DNA of 48,902 bases, taken from positions 1-48,902 of the forward strand of contig VGTG01000021.1 of the NCBI GenBank assembly GCA_016874795.1. Reading direction: 5' to 3'. This document shows positions 26,495 through 34,511 of this stretch, piece after piece; positions within the stretch are counted from its first letter, which is position 1, and each line of letters starts with the position of its first letter. Made by a program: the position numbers and the translations under genes. The notes beneath the pieces are model-generated. The model searched no databases. It was not told where the DNA came from and worked only from the letters and a program-made list of their open reading frames with translations. This DNA comes from Deltaproteobacteria bacterium (lineage in GTDB: Bacteria > Desulfobacterota > Binatia > UBA12015).

Positions 26495-27835
26495 TCACGC
26501 CTTCATGCGCACGCCGGCGTGGCGCAGGAAGTCGCGAAGCTGGAAGCGCACGCCCTCGGCGTCGAGCGTCGGCTCCCAATCGGGCTGGACGCGGTAGTAG
26601 GAGGTCGGATCCGACGCGAGGAGTCCGACGAGGACTTCCCCGACGAGACGAGCGCCGACGGGGCCGAGCCTCTCGCCGCCGTCTCCGAGAGCCTCGGCCT
26701 CGCGCAAGAGATACCACCAGAGCGGATCCTCGCGGTCGTTCTCGCCCGCGAGAACGGACTCTCCCATCCGCCGCGCGACCGCCTGCCCGGACGGAAGGCT
26801 CATGCGCCAGCCACGCAGCAGCGTCAGAAACGAGAGAGAGCGATACGCGCGCTTCGGGACGAGGAAGCCGGGAAGCGGCAGGAGATGGAGCGGCCAGGCG
26901 ATGTTCGTGTCGAACCGCTTGCTGAGCTGCGGGCGACTTCCGTCGTGCTCGACGAAGCGGTCCCACTGGATGAACCAGCCGTCCGGGATCGAACGCTCGC
27001 CGGCGAGGCTCGCGGCGATCATGTCGCCATTGAAGATCCGGATCGGGGCCTCGAGCTTCACGTCGAGCGCGTCGTTCAATCCGTACTTCGGCCGCACCAT
27101 GCTGTGACCGATGCGAAAGCCGGCGAGCGCGAACTCGATCGGGACGCTCGCGTTCTCGCCCGGTCGAAAGAAGCGCAGATTCGGGCGGCCCCATTGTCCG
27201 AGAAGGGACGTGACGAGATCGCGTCCACAGAGTCGCGTCAGAAAGTCGTCGATCACGACCCACTGATAATGCCAGCGCGTCAGGCGGCGGGCTTCGTCGA
27301 AGCTACGTGTCTGGGCGAGCCGCTGATTGTGGAACCGAAGGAACGCCAGGTGCATCTGAGCAATGAGGATGTTCTGGTCGTTGCGCGTATCGGCGATGAG
27401 GGCATGGCCTTCCGCATTCCGCGGCAGATCCGGCTGGCCTTTCTCGTTCGCTCCGAGGAGAAACTGGCGCGGATCGAGGCGCTGATACAGGAAGCGCTGA
27501 TCGTCCGGCCCGCTGCCATAGACCGAGTCGAGATCGAGCCGCGCGGTTCGCAGGTTCGGAACGGAAGCACCGTTGCCTTTCTCGTCGAGCGCCGAGCCTG
27601 CGTCGAGCGAAACGTCGTGCGCCACGAACTGGCCGAGGTACGTTTACGCGGCCGGGATGGCGGGATTGTCCGGCCCTTCGGCACCGACCGTCTCGAGCGA
27701 GAGCCGGCTCAGATGATCGTGCGTCTCTCCGGACGTCGCACCGTCGAGTCGCCACGCCGGCAACTCCGGAAAGAGACGTCCGAAAGTCGCCCGCCCAGGA
27801 GTCGCTTCGGCATAGATCGAGTTCGAGAGGATCAT
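26495..27835 (-). pseudogene. Animal-type haem peroxidase with in-frame TAA
   Basis: A member of the animal haem (cyclooxygenase/peroxidase) family. From ATG 27835 (GGAG 8 nt upstream) 63 residues run to IPAA, then a TAA at 27644-27646. The same frame goes straight on with TYLGQFVAHDVSLD, the conserved distal-His block, through DTRNDQNILIAQMHLAFLRFHNQ and the proximal-His block GFRIGHSMVRPKY, to the end at 26495. Family members normally read G-Tyr-TYLGQF here, so a Tyr codon has become TAA. Restarting at GTG 27625 would lose part of the distal-His segment. The full length would be about 446 aa, normal for bacterial members. It leads the kinase and unknown genes, 33 nt upstream of the kinase. 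Confidence 0.82.
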
Positions 27836-27996
27836 GGCGTCATCTCCAAAATCGGACGCGGCACAGATGTGCGAGTTCGACGGACTACGAGACGATGAGG
27901 AACGCCTGAGGGGTGGGGACGGTGCGGTCCCGTTCCCGTATCCGATCCTAAGCTCGCGGGAAAGAGAAATCTGCTCGGACGATGTCGGCTCGATGA
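27836..27996. other. Intergenic, methyltransferase end to peroxidase start
   Basis: 161 bp without a gene. It holds the peroxidase ribosome site near its left end and a short G/C-rich fold (GGGAC near 27918, GGTCCC near 27928). I see no convincing -35/-10 pair. Confidence 0.5.
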
Positions 27997-28746
27997 CTAA
28001 GAGCGCGCGGGACGAACGGCGACGAAGATCTCGCCGATCTCTTCGGGATTCGCCGGCGCCAACCGACCGACCTTCGTGACGCGAAAACCGGCAGCCTCGA
28101 GTCCACTATTCCAGACAAACCGACTGAACAGGCCCTCGACGTGGCGATCGTGCACGACACGGACGTCGTTTCCCTCGCGCAGGAGGTAGGCATAGTCGAC
28201 GACATACGTCGTGGCGTCGGGGTCCGGCTCGCGGCACCACTCGAGATAGCGAAGGCCGCGATCGCCGTCGTCGTTCCCGCCCGAGTCCGTGGCGGGTCGG
28301 AAGGTCTCGCGAACGAAGTCCGGCGCAAAGAGTGCGGCGCCGCCCGGCCGGCAATGGACGAACGCCGTCTCCATCGTCCGGCGGAGATCTTCTTCCGTCG
28401 TCATGTACGCGACCGCGTCGTGCACGAGGACCACGTCGAATTGACGCCCGAGACGGAGGGTTCGCATGTCGCCGAGGGCGTGCTCGCACTCCGGATTGAT
28501 GCTCCGGCTCACGTCGAGCATCTGCGGGGACACGTCCGTCAGCGTGCAGACGAAGTCGCGCTTCAGGTGGAAGGCATTGCAGCCGCCGCCGCAGCCGAGC
28601 TCGAGCATCGTACGCGGGGCGGGAACGACGGCCTCCCAGAAGGCGTCGCGATAGATCGCCGCCTCCTCGATGTACTCGTGCGGCGCCGTCAGGAGGTGGT
28701 ACCAGCCGGCGAGCTCCCCATAGAGACGCGGCAGAGACGGGGGCAT
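27997..28746 (-). CDS. SAM-dependent class I methyltransferase
   Basis: A 249-aa methyltransferase. Motif I is TMLELGCGGGCNAFHL at about 45-60, the acidic loop follows at LTDVSPQMLDVSR, then ALGDMRTLRLGRQFDVVLVHDAVAYMTTEEDL (motifs II-III) and GGAALFAPDF. The N-terminus LPRLYGELAGWYHLLTAPHEYIEEA resembles small-molecule methyltransferases with a Tyr-rich cap. The C-terminal half binds the acceptor, which cannot be predicted. It is intact, in contrast to the next three genes downstream. It lies 25 nt after the alcohol dehydrogenase gene on the same strand, so they are probably co-transcribed. Confidence 0.85.
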   Translation of the reverse strand: MPPSLPRLYGELAGWYHLLTAPHEYIEEAAIYRDAFWEAVVPAPRTMLELGCGGGCNAFHLKRDFVCTLTDVSPQMLDVSRSINPECEHALGDMRTLRLGRQFDVVLVHDAVAYMTTEEDLRRTMETAFVHCRPGGAALFAPDFVRETFRPATDSGGNDDGDRGLRYLEWCREPDPDATTYVVDYAYLLREGNDVRVVHDRHVEGLFSRFVWNSGLEAAGFRVTKVGRLAPANPEEIGEIFVAVRPARS

Positions 28747-28771
28747 CGGGAAGGGCGACCTCGCGCTCGGG

Positions 28772-29872
28772 TCAGGACGCGATCTGGAGGACCGTCCGGA
28801 TGCCCCGGCTCGCTCGCAGGTCGTCGAGAGCGACGTTGATGTCCGCGAGGGGCCGCCGCGCCGTCACGAGCGCCTCCAGGTCGAGACGTCCCGCGCGCCA
28901 GAGCGCGATGTAGCGCGGGATGTCGCGAAGGGAGTTCGCCCCGCCGAGGACGGTCCCGAGGATCCGCTTGCCGCTGATCACGAACGGCGCCGGCATGAAC
29001 GACACCATCTCCTGGATCGGCGGCGCGCCGACGCAGACGACCGTCCCGCCGGTCCGCACGCAGGCGATCCCTGCCTCGATCAGACTCGCCTTGCCGGCCG
29101 TCTCGAACGCGTAGTCGAAGCCGACGCCGGTGATCTCGAGGCTTCGCGCGTGCACGTCCTCCTTCGTCGGATCGAGGAGGTCCGTCGCACCGAGGGCGCG
29201 CGCGGTCTCGCGACGGGCGGCGACCGGATCCGACACGACGATACGCGAGGCGCCGGCGAGCCGCGCTCCCTGTACCGCCGAGAGCCCGACGCCGCCGAGG
29301 CCGAGGACGAGCACCGACGCGCCCTCCTCCACCTTCGCGGTATTGAGGACGGCTCCGACTCCCGTCTGCACGGCGCATCCGATGACCGCGGCGAGCTCGA
29401 GCGGCACGTCCTTCGGGATCTTCACCGCGCCGGTCGCGGGCGTGACGACGTTCTCGGCGAAGGCCGCGACGTTGACGCCGCGGTAGACGACCTGACCGCC
29501 GCGCGAGAGGCCCGTCGTTCCGTCCGGAAGAGTGTTCGTCAGGATCCCGACGGCGGCGACGCAGTGCGAGGCCTCGTCGCGGACGCAGAAGTAGCAGGTG
29601 CCGCACGGGGGACACGGCGTCAGCACGACGTGATCGCCGACGGCGAGGCCCGTCACGCCGACGCCGACTTCGGCGACGACCCCGGAAGCCTCGTGTCCGA
29701 GAACGATCGGGAGAGGCGCCGGGAAGGAGCCGTCGATCAGGCTCAGGTCGGAGTGGCACACGCCGCAGTGCGCCACGCGGACGCGCACCTGACCCGGGCC
29801 GGGCGGCTGGACCTCGACGTCGTCCCGGATGGCGAGAGGCTGTCCCTGTGCTTCGAGCAAGGCGGCTTTCAT
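28772..29872 (-). CDS. Zinc-dependent alcohol dehydrogenase (class III-like MDR)
   Basis: A 366-aa MDR dehydrogenase. Catalytic zinc residues lie in HCGVCHSDLSL and LGHEASGVV. The structural zinc lobe is CPPCGTCYFCVRDEASHC. The NAD-binding fold is VLVLGLGGVGLSAVQGARLAGA, with an Asp after the next strand (IVVSDP) that favours NAD over NADP. The pattern GCAVQTGVGAVLNTA is shared with class III/NDMA-dependent alcohol dehydrogenases of actinobacteria-like metabolism, so formaldehyde or other alcohol oxidation is plausible. The start ATG at 29872 has GGGAGG 8 nt upstream; a longer reading to 29920 is rejected. It diverges from the D-aminoacylase gene. Confidence 0.9.
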   Translation of the reverse strand: MKAALLEAQGQPLAIRDDVEVQPPGPGQVRVRVAHCGVCHSDLSLIDGSFPAPLPIVLGHEASGVVAEVGVGVTGLAVGDHVVLTPCPPCGTCYFCVRDEASHCVAAVGILTNTLPDGTTGLSRGGQVVYRGVNVAAFAENVVTPATGAVKIPKDVPLELAAVIGCAVQTGVGAVLNTAKVEEGASVLVLGLGGVGLSAVQGARLAGASRIVVSDPVAARRETARALGATDLLDPTKEDVHARSLEITGVGFDYAFETAGKASLIEAGIACVRTGGTVVCVGAPPIQEMVSFMPAPFVISGKRILGTVLGGANSLRDIPRYIALWRAGRLDLEALVTARRPLADINVALDDLRASRGIRTVLQIAS

Positions 29873-29988
29873 GTTCCGTTCCTCCCGTTCGTGTCGGCGC
29901 GTGAAAGGCATCTTCGACACGCGGTGGAGCGGCGTGCAATGATTCCCGCGTCCAGCGAAAGTCTCCCGGCAACCTCGGAGGGCGAAGC

Positions 29989-31761
29989 ATGTCTCGTTTC
30001 GACGTGATCATCCAGGGTGGGACCGTCGTCGACGGCACCGGAGCGCCGCGGCGGCGGGCCGACGTCGGCATCCGGAGCGGCAGAGTGGCGGCAATCCCCG
30101 CGAACGGGAAGCTCGACCGCGGCGATGCCGATCGCGTGATCGACGCGGAGGGAAAAATCGTCGCTCCCGGCTTCGTCGACATCCACACGCACTACGACGC
30201 GCAGGTCTTCTGGGACCCGTCGCTGTCGCCGTCCTCGGTCCACGGCGTCACGACCATCGTCGGCGGCAACTGCGGGTTCAGCGTGGCGCCGCTCGTTCCC
30301 GAGGCGGGGAACTATCTGATGCGCATGCTCGCGCGCGTCGAAGGCATGCCGCTCGAAGCGCTCGAGGCGGGCGTGCCGTGGAATTGGCGGAGCTTCTCCG
30401 AGTACCTCGGGCTGCTCGACGGGAAGCTCGCGCTGAACGCGGGCTTCCTCGTCGGCCACTCCGCGCTTCGCCGCGTCGTCATGGGGGAGGACGCGGTCGG
30501 GAAGGAAGCGAGCGAGGCGCAGATCGAGGCGATGAAGCGCCTCCTCGAGGAGTCGCTCGTGGGCGGCGGCCTCGGCTTCTCGTCCTCGGCCGCACCGACG
30601 CACAACGACGGCGACGGGCAGCCCGTGCCGTCGCGCTCCGCGAGCCGGCACGAGCTCGTCACGCTCGCGGGAGCGCTGCGCGATCACCCGGGCACGACGC
30701 TCGAGTTCCTGCCGACGGTCGGCGCGTTCGAGGACGCACACAAGGATCTGATGGCGTCGATGTCGCTCGCGGCGAATCGGCCGCTCAACTGGAACGTCCT
30801 CGCCGTGTCCTCCTACAACCGCGACCTGACGGAAGGACAGCTCTCCGCCTCCGACTACGCGCGCGAGCGCGGCGCGACCGTGATGGCGCTGACGCTGCCG
30901 CAGACGATGACGATGCGGCTGAACCTCGTGAGCGGCTTCATCTTCGACGCGCTTCCCGGCTGGGCCGAGGTGATCGCGCTGCCGCTCGCGGAGCGGAAGA
31001 AGCGCTTCGCCGACCCCGAGACGCGGCGGAAGCTCGACGAGGGCGCGAACTCCGAGGCGGCGGGCCTCTTCCGCTTCTTCGCGAACTGGCCCGGCCTCCG
31101 CATCGACGAGGCGTTCACCGCCGAGACGAAGGCCTGGCAGGGACGCACCGTCGGCGAGATCGCGCAGCAGCTCGGCAAGGCGCCGTTCGACGCGATGCTC
31201 GACATCGCGATCGCGGACGACCTCCGCACGTCGTTCATGCCGCCGATGCCGGGCGACGACGACGAGAGCTGGGCCCTTCGTGCGAAGGCGTGGCGCGATC
31301 CGCGCACGGTGATCGGCGCGACGGACGCGGGCGCGCACCTCGACATGATCGACACGTTCACCGGCACGACGGCGCTCCTCGGGCGCGGCGTCCGCGAGCG
31401 CGGCCTCCTCGGTCTCGAGGAAGCGGTGCAGGCGCTGACCGACGTGCCCGCGCGCCTCTACGGCATTCGCGGTCGCGGGCGGCTCGCGGAGGGCTGGGCC
31501 GCGGACGTCGTCGTGTTCGACGAAGCGCGCATCGGCCCCGGACCGATCCACACGCGCAACGACCTGCCCGCGGGAGCGGCGCGCCTCTACGCCGAGGCCG
31601 AGGGCATCGAGCACGTCCTCGTGAACGGCGTCGAGATCGTGCGCGGGAAGGAGCTCACGGGCGCGACGCCCGGCACGGTGATGCGCTCGGGCCGCGACAC
31701 GGACACGGTCACCGCAGGGGGTCCGGTTCGTTGGGCCGCATCTGCACCCAGGCTCGAATGA
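29989..31761 (+). CDS. N-acyl-D-amino-acid deacylase family amidohydrolase (second copy)
   Basis: A 590-aa amidohydrolase of the D-aminoacylase type. Markers are VAPGFVDIHTHYDAQVFWDP near 60-80, GVTTIVGGNCGFSVAP, GFLVGHSALRRVVMG and GATDAGAHLDM, with the terminal small domain YGIRGRGRLAEGWAADVVVFD. GGAGG precedes the ATG. It is a divergent paralogue of the gene at 14,749. The last 14 residues (GGPVRWAASAPRLE) are encoded by the left arm and loop of the 82-nt palindrome, and the TGA sits at the loop edge. The ancestral C-terminus must therefore have ended elsewhere, or the element has long been part of the gene. Confidence 0.9.
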   Translation: MSRFDVIIQGGTVVDGTGAPRRRADVGIRSGRVAAIPANGKLDRGDADRVIDAEGKIVAPGFVDIHTHYDAQVFWDPSLSPSSVHGVTTIVGGNCGFSVAPLVPEAGNYLMRMLARVEGMPLEALEAGVPWNWRSFSEYLGLLDGKLALNAGFLVGHSALRRVVMGEDAVGKEASEAQIEAMKRLLEESLVGGGLGFSSSAAPTHNDGDGQPVPSRSASRHELVTLAGALRDHPGTTLEFLPTVGAFEDAHKDLMASMSLAANRPLNWNVLAVSSYNRDLTEGQLSASDYARERGATVMALTLPQTMTMRLNLVSGFIFDALPGWAEVIALPLAERKKRFADPETRRKLDEGANSEAAGLFRFFANWPGLRIDEAFTAETKAWQGRTVGEIAQQLGKAPFDAMLDIAIADDLRTSFMPPMPGDDDESWALRAKAWRDPRTVIGATDAGAHLDMIDTFTGTTALLGRGVRERGLLGLEEAVQALTDVPARLYGIRGRGRLAEGWAADVVVFDEARIGPGPIHTRNDLPAGAARLYAEAEGIEHVLVNGVEIVRGKELTGATPGTVMRSGRDTDTVTAGGPVRWAASAPRLE

Positions 31762-31798
31762 GCCTGGGTGCAGATGCGGCCTAACGAACCGGACCCCC
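31717..31798. repeat. 82-nt near-perfect palindrome (copy 1)
   Basis: Two 39-nt arms (31717-31755 and 31760-31798) surround the loop GAAT and pair at 38 of 39 positions, the odd one being G opposite T. The outer part is GGGGGTCCGGTTCGTT, the inner part GCACCCAGGCTC. It sits between convergent genes: the plus-strand TGA begins at the loop edge (31759-31761), and the minus-strand patatin TGA (31799-31801) touches the right arm. As RNA it would be a very stable hairpin on either transcript, so it could act as a bidirectional 3'-end stabiliser or terminator. A related copy follows purM. Confidence 0.85.
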
Positions 31799-33100
31799 TC
31801 AAGCGGAGGCGGGGAGGACCTCCTCGTCGCGCGTTCGCAGGAAGAGCTCGATCTCGTCGATGCGCGCCGCCGCGTCGCGGTAGCCGATGTCGAGGAGCAC
31901 GCGCGTGTACGCGGAGTCGAAGAGCAGGTAGCTCGTCAGGTCCGCGCACTGCGCGTTCGGGACGCCGAGGCCGTCGAGCATGCCACGCACGGCCCACGGC
32001 ATTCGATGCTCGAGGCTCTTCGCGACGAGCGCCAGGTCCTCGGACGGATTCAGCACGAGCGGCTCGATGATCCGCATCGGCTCCGCGAGGGCACCGCCGG
32101 AGGGAACGTCCGAGGACACGCCCACCGGCCGCGCCTCGTAGTGCCGCAAAAGCTCGTTCATGCGGTGCAGGTGATCGACGTCCGTATCGAGGTGATCGAG
32201 GAAGAGCGCGTTCAGGAACACGCCGGCGATCTGCGAGACGGGCGGCGGCTGTACCTGCGCGCGCTCCGCGGTGTCGTCGGCGGAGGGGATCTCGTCCGCG
32301 AGAAGCTGCGCCGCCGCCTGCTGCGAACGGATCCCGATCCCGAGGACGCGGTCCGAGCCGAGGCGGATCGCCGGGCTGAACGGCGTCACCTGACGGAGCG
32401 CGCCGTCGCCGAAGTAGATCTCGCTTCCCGGCGCCGTCGGGATGCGCACCGGCGGGAACACGACGGGAATCGCCGCCGAGGCACAGATGTGATCCGCGGT
32501 GATCTCCGTCGCAACCGTGACGCGCCGGCCGCGCTGCCAGAGCGGATGCCCGGGCCGCCCCTGGATGAAGATGAACGAGCGACCCGAGTGATAGCTCGTC
32601 GCCGAGATCGCGAGCGCGTAGAGCCAGCCGTCGCGGATCGACGTCCCGATCGCGTCCGTCGGAAGCCGCCGCGCGATCATCTCGTGCAGCGGCGATGCGT
32701 CGAACAGGGCCTGCACGGTTCCCGCCCCGAGGAGCCAGCCGAGCGAGAAGTCGCGCAGCCACTGGAGCCCACCCTGCGCGAGCGAAAGCGCGTCCGTGCG
32801 GATGACCTCCTGGATCTGCAGGTCGGCCCAGAGGCGCGAGAGCCGGAGCGTCGAAGCGCCGAAGCCGCCGCCCCCGGTCGCCGCGAGGAACGCGCCGTTG
32901 ATCGCGCCCGCGGAAGCGCCGGTGATGACCTGGAAGGGCGGCGGTCGCTCGCGGAGGCGCGGGATCTCCGCGATGCGCTGGAGCACGCCCGCCTGGTAGG
33001 CGCCGCGCGCTCCGCCGGCCGTCAGGACGAGCCCGTTTCGACGCTCGGGCGTCCCCTTGCCGGGGCGGGGCCAGGGAGCGGCGCTGAGATGGAGTGCCAC
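31799..33100 (-). CDS. Patatin-like phospholipase
   Basis: A 433-aa lipid acyl hydrolase with a Ser-Asp dyad. The oxyanion-hole motif GGARGAYQAGVL is near residue 29, the nucleophile motif GASAG follows 30 residues later, and the Asp is in YFGDGALRQVTPF. The C-terminal third (about 300-433) has no assigned domain. No signal peptide is present, so it may be cytoplasmic or exported by another path. The start is given as GTG at 33100, with AGGA about 9 nt upstream; a TTG at 33118 is the alternative. The stop lies directly against the 82-nt palindrome. It faces the D-aminoacylase gene and follows purM on the same strand after 313 bp. Confidence 0.88.
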   Translation of the reverse strand: MALHLSAAPWPRPGKGTPERRNGLVLTAGGARGAYQAGVLQRIAEIPRLRERPPPFQVITGASAGAINGAFLAATGGGGFGASTLRLSRLWADLQIQEVIRTDALSLAQGGLQWLRDFSLGWLLGAGTVQALFDASPLHEMIARRLPTDAIGTSIRDGWLYALAISATSYHSGRSFIFIQGRPGHPLWQRGRRVTVATEITADHICASAAIPVVFPPVRIPTAPGSEIYFGDGALRQVTPFSPAIRLGSDRVLGIGIRSQQAAAQLLADEIPSADDTAERAQVQPPPVSQIAGVFLNALFLDHLDTDVDHLHRMNELLRHYEARPVGVSSDVPSGGALAEPMRIIEPLVLNPSEDLALVAKSLEHRMPWAVRGMLDGLGVPNAQCADLTSYLLFDSAYTRVLLDIGYRDAAARIDEIELFLRTRDEEVLPASA

Positions 33101-33331
33101 CGACTTTTTCCTGAGCAATCCGGAGGCCAGAGCGCAAGCAGACGTCGAGGCGCCGACGCGGAGACGCAGAGCGCCGCGGGCCCGAAGGCCTGCGGTTGGC
33201 TCGAAAACGAGCCGCGTTTGGTCAAGCCTCGAGCAGCCGCCGAGTCGCAGCGCCGGCGAATCCCTGCTTCCTCCCGCCCCCGAGGTGGGTCTCCGCAGCT
33301 ACGACACGGCAGAGTTTGCCCGGCCGTTCGC
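33101..33331. other. Intergenic upstream of the patatin gene
   Basis: No gene is seen. It contains a perfect hairpin GGCTCG-AAAA-CGAGCC at 33198-33213, and on the minus strand the patatin ribosome site. The rest is plain high-GC sequence with no convincing promoter. Together with the adjacent palindrome it makes a 313-bp gap between patatin and purM. Confidence 0.5.
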
Positions 33332-33413
33332 GGTCCGGGTGCGACCTCAGGCGCATCTGAACCCAGGCTCAGGCGAGCCCGGGTGCGAATGCGCCGTAAC
33401 GAACCGGACCCCC
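33332..33413. repeat. 82-nt palindromic element (copy 2)
   Basis: The right half (33375-33413) matches copy 1 at about 34 of 39 positions, including the whole outer block TAACGAACCGGACCCCC. The inner arms (33350-33370 and 33375-33395, loop AGGC) pair at 17 of 21. The outer left arm has diverged, keeping GGTCCGG. As in copy 1, the GGGGGTCCGG end begins immediately after a minus-strand stop codon, here the TAA of purM (33414-33416). Same size, same placement relative to a gene end, different sequence drift: a repeat family rather than chance. Confidence 0.75.
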
Positions 33414-34511
33414 TTAGACGAAGGTCTTCCCGGAGCCGACGAGGCCGACTTCCGGAAGCACCATCGTGCGCGCCGCGTCCTCGACCGCGCGGCCGATCGG
33501 CTGCACCTCGCAACCTTCGGCACCGATGATCCGCAGCGCCTCGTCCACCGAGCCCTCCGGCACGACGACGCAGAAGCCGATGCCCATGTTGAACGTCTGG
33601 TACATCTCCGCCGCGCCGAGACCCGCACGCACGCCGATCAGCGAGAAGACGGGCGGGGGCGAAGGCAGCGCGTCGATCACGAAGCCGATGCCCGGACGAT
33701 CGACGCGCAGGAGGTTCAGGAGCCCGTCGCCCGTGATGTGCGCGAGCGCGCGCACCGGCACGCCCGCGTCGAGGAGCGCCATCACCTCGCGCACGTAGAT
33801 GCGCGTCGGACGGAGCAGCTCCTCGCCGACGCTCGCGCCGCCGAGCTCCGCGGGCCGGTCGGAGTACGCCTCCGCGCCGTGGCCCTTCGCGAGGACCTTC
33901 CGCGCGAGCGTCAAGCCGTTCGAGTGGATGCCCGAAGCGGCGAGACCGAGCACGACGTCGCCTGGCGCGATGTCGCGTCCGACGATCAAGCGGTCGAGCG
34001 ACACGATGCCGACCGCGGTCGCGACGACGTCGAAGCTCTCGCGCTCGTCGGGCGGGTGCGGGCGGAGGAGCTCGCGAACCTGCGCGATCTCGCCGCCGGG
34101 AATGCTGATGCGCGCTTGACGAGCGCCTTCGACGAGCCCCGCCGCGAACTGCTCGAGCAGGTACGGATCCGTTCCCGGAACGGCGATGTAGTCGACGAGC
34201 GCGATCGGCTCCGCGCCGACGCAGAGTACGTCGTTCGCGTTCATCGCGATCAGGTCGATCCCGACGGTGTCGTAGCGGCGGAGCGCGTGCGCGACGAGGA
34301 GCTTCGTCCCGACGCCGTCGGTGCCGATCGCGAGCCCGATCCCGCCGCCGACGTCGAGAACGTTCGCGAAGAAGCCGTTCGGGAGAACCGGCCGTCCGCG
34401 GCGCGGAAACGACATCGTCTCGCCGAGCCGCGAAAGAAGCTTGCCGAGGCCTCCCTCGAGCCCGACGACGTCGACTCCCGCCGCCGCATAGCTCTCGACG
34501 TCCTTGCTCAC
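33414..34511 (-). CDS. purM: Phosphoribosylformylglycinamidine cyclo-ligase (AIR synthetase)
   Basis: A 365-aa PurM, the fifth step of purine synthesis, closing the imidazole ring of AIR with ATP. Family marks are YAAAGVDVVGLEGGLGKL, LAIGTDGVGTKLLVAHAL, GIDLIAMNANDVLCVGAEPIALVDYIA, IPGGEIAQ, GLAASGIHSNGLTLAR, HITGDGLLNLLRV and the end MYQTFNMGIGFCVVVP. The start is GTG at 34511, overlapping the TGA of the CoA-transferase gene (GTGA). The frame stays open far upstream, but that part is shadow. The usual partner purN is not next to it; the coupling to a CoA-transferase is unusual. An 82-nt palindrome follows its TAA. Confidence 0.95.
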   Translation of the reverse strand: MSKDVESYAAAGVDVVGLEGGLGKLLSRLGETMSFPRRGRPVLPNGFFANVLDVGGGIGLAIGTDGVGTKLLVAHALRRYDTVGIDLIAMNANDVLCVGAEPIALVDYIAVPGTDPYLLEQFAAGLVEGARQARISIPGGEIAQVRELLRPHPPDERESFDVVATAVGIVSLDRLIVGRDIAPGDVVLGLAASGIHSNGLTLARKVLAKGHGAEAYSDRPAELGGASVGEELLRPTRIYVREVMALLDAGVPVRALAHITGDGLLNLLRVDRPGIGFVIDALPSPPPVFSLIGVRAGLGAAEMYQTFNMGIGFCVVVPEGSVDEALRIIGAEGCEVQPIGRAVEDAARTMVLPEVGLVGSGKTFV

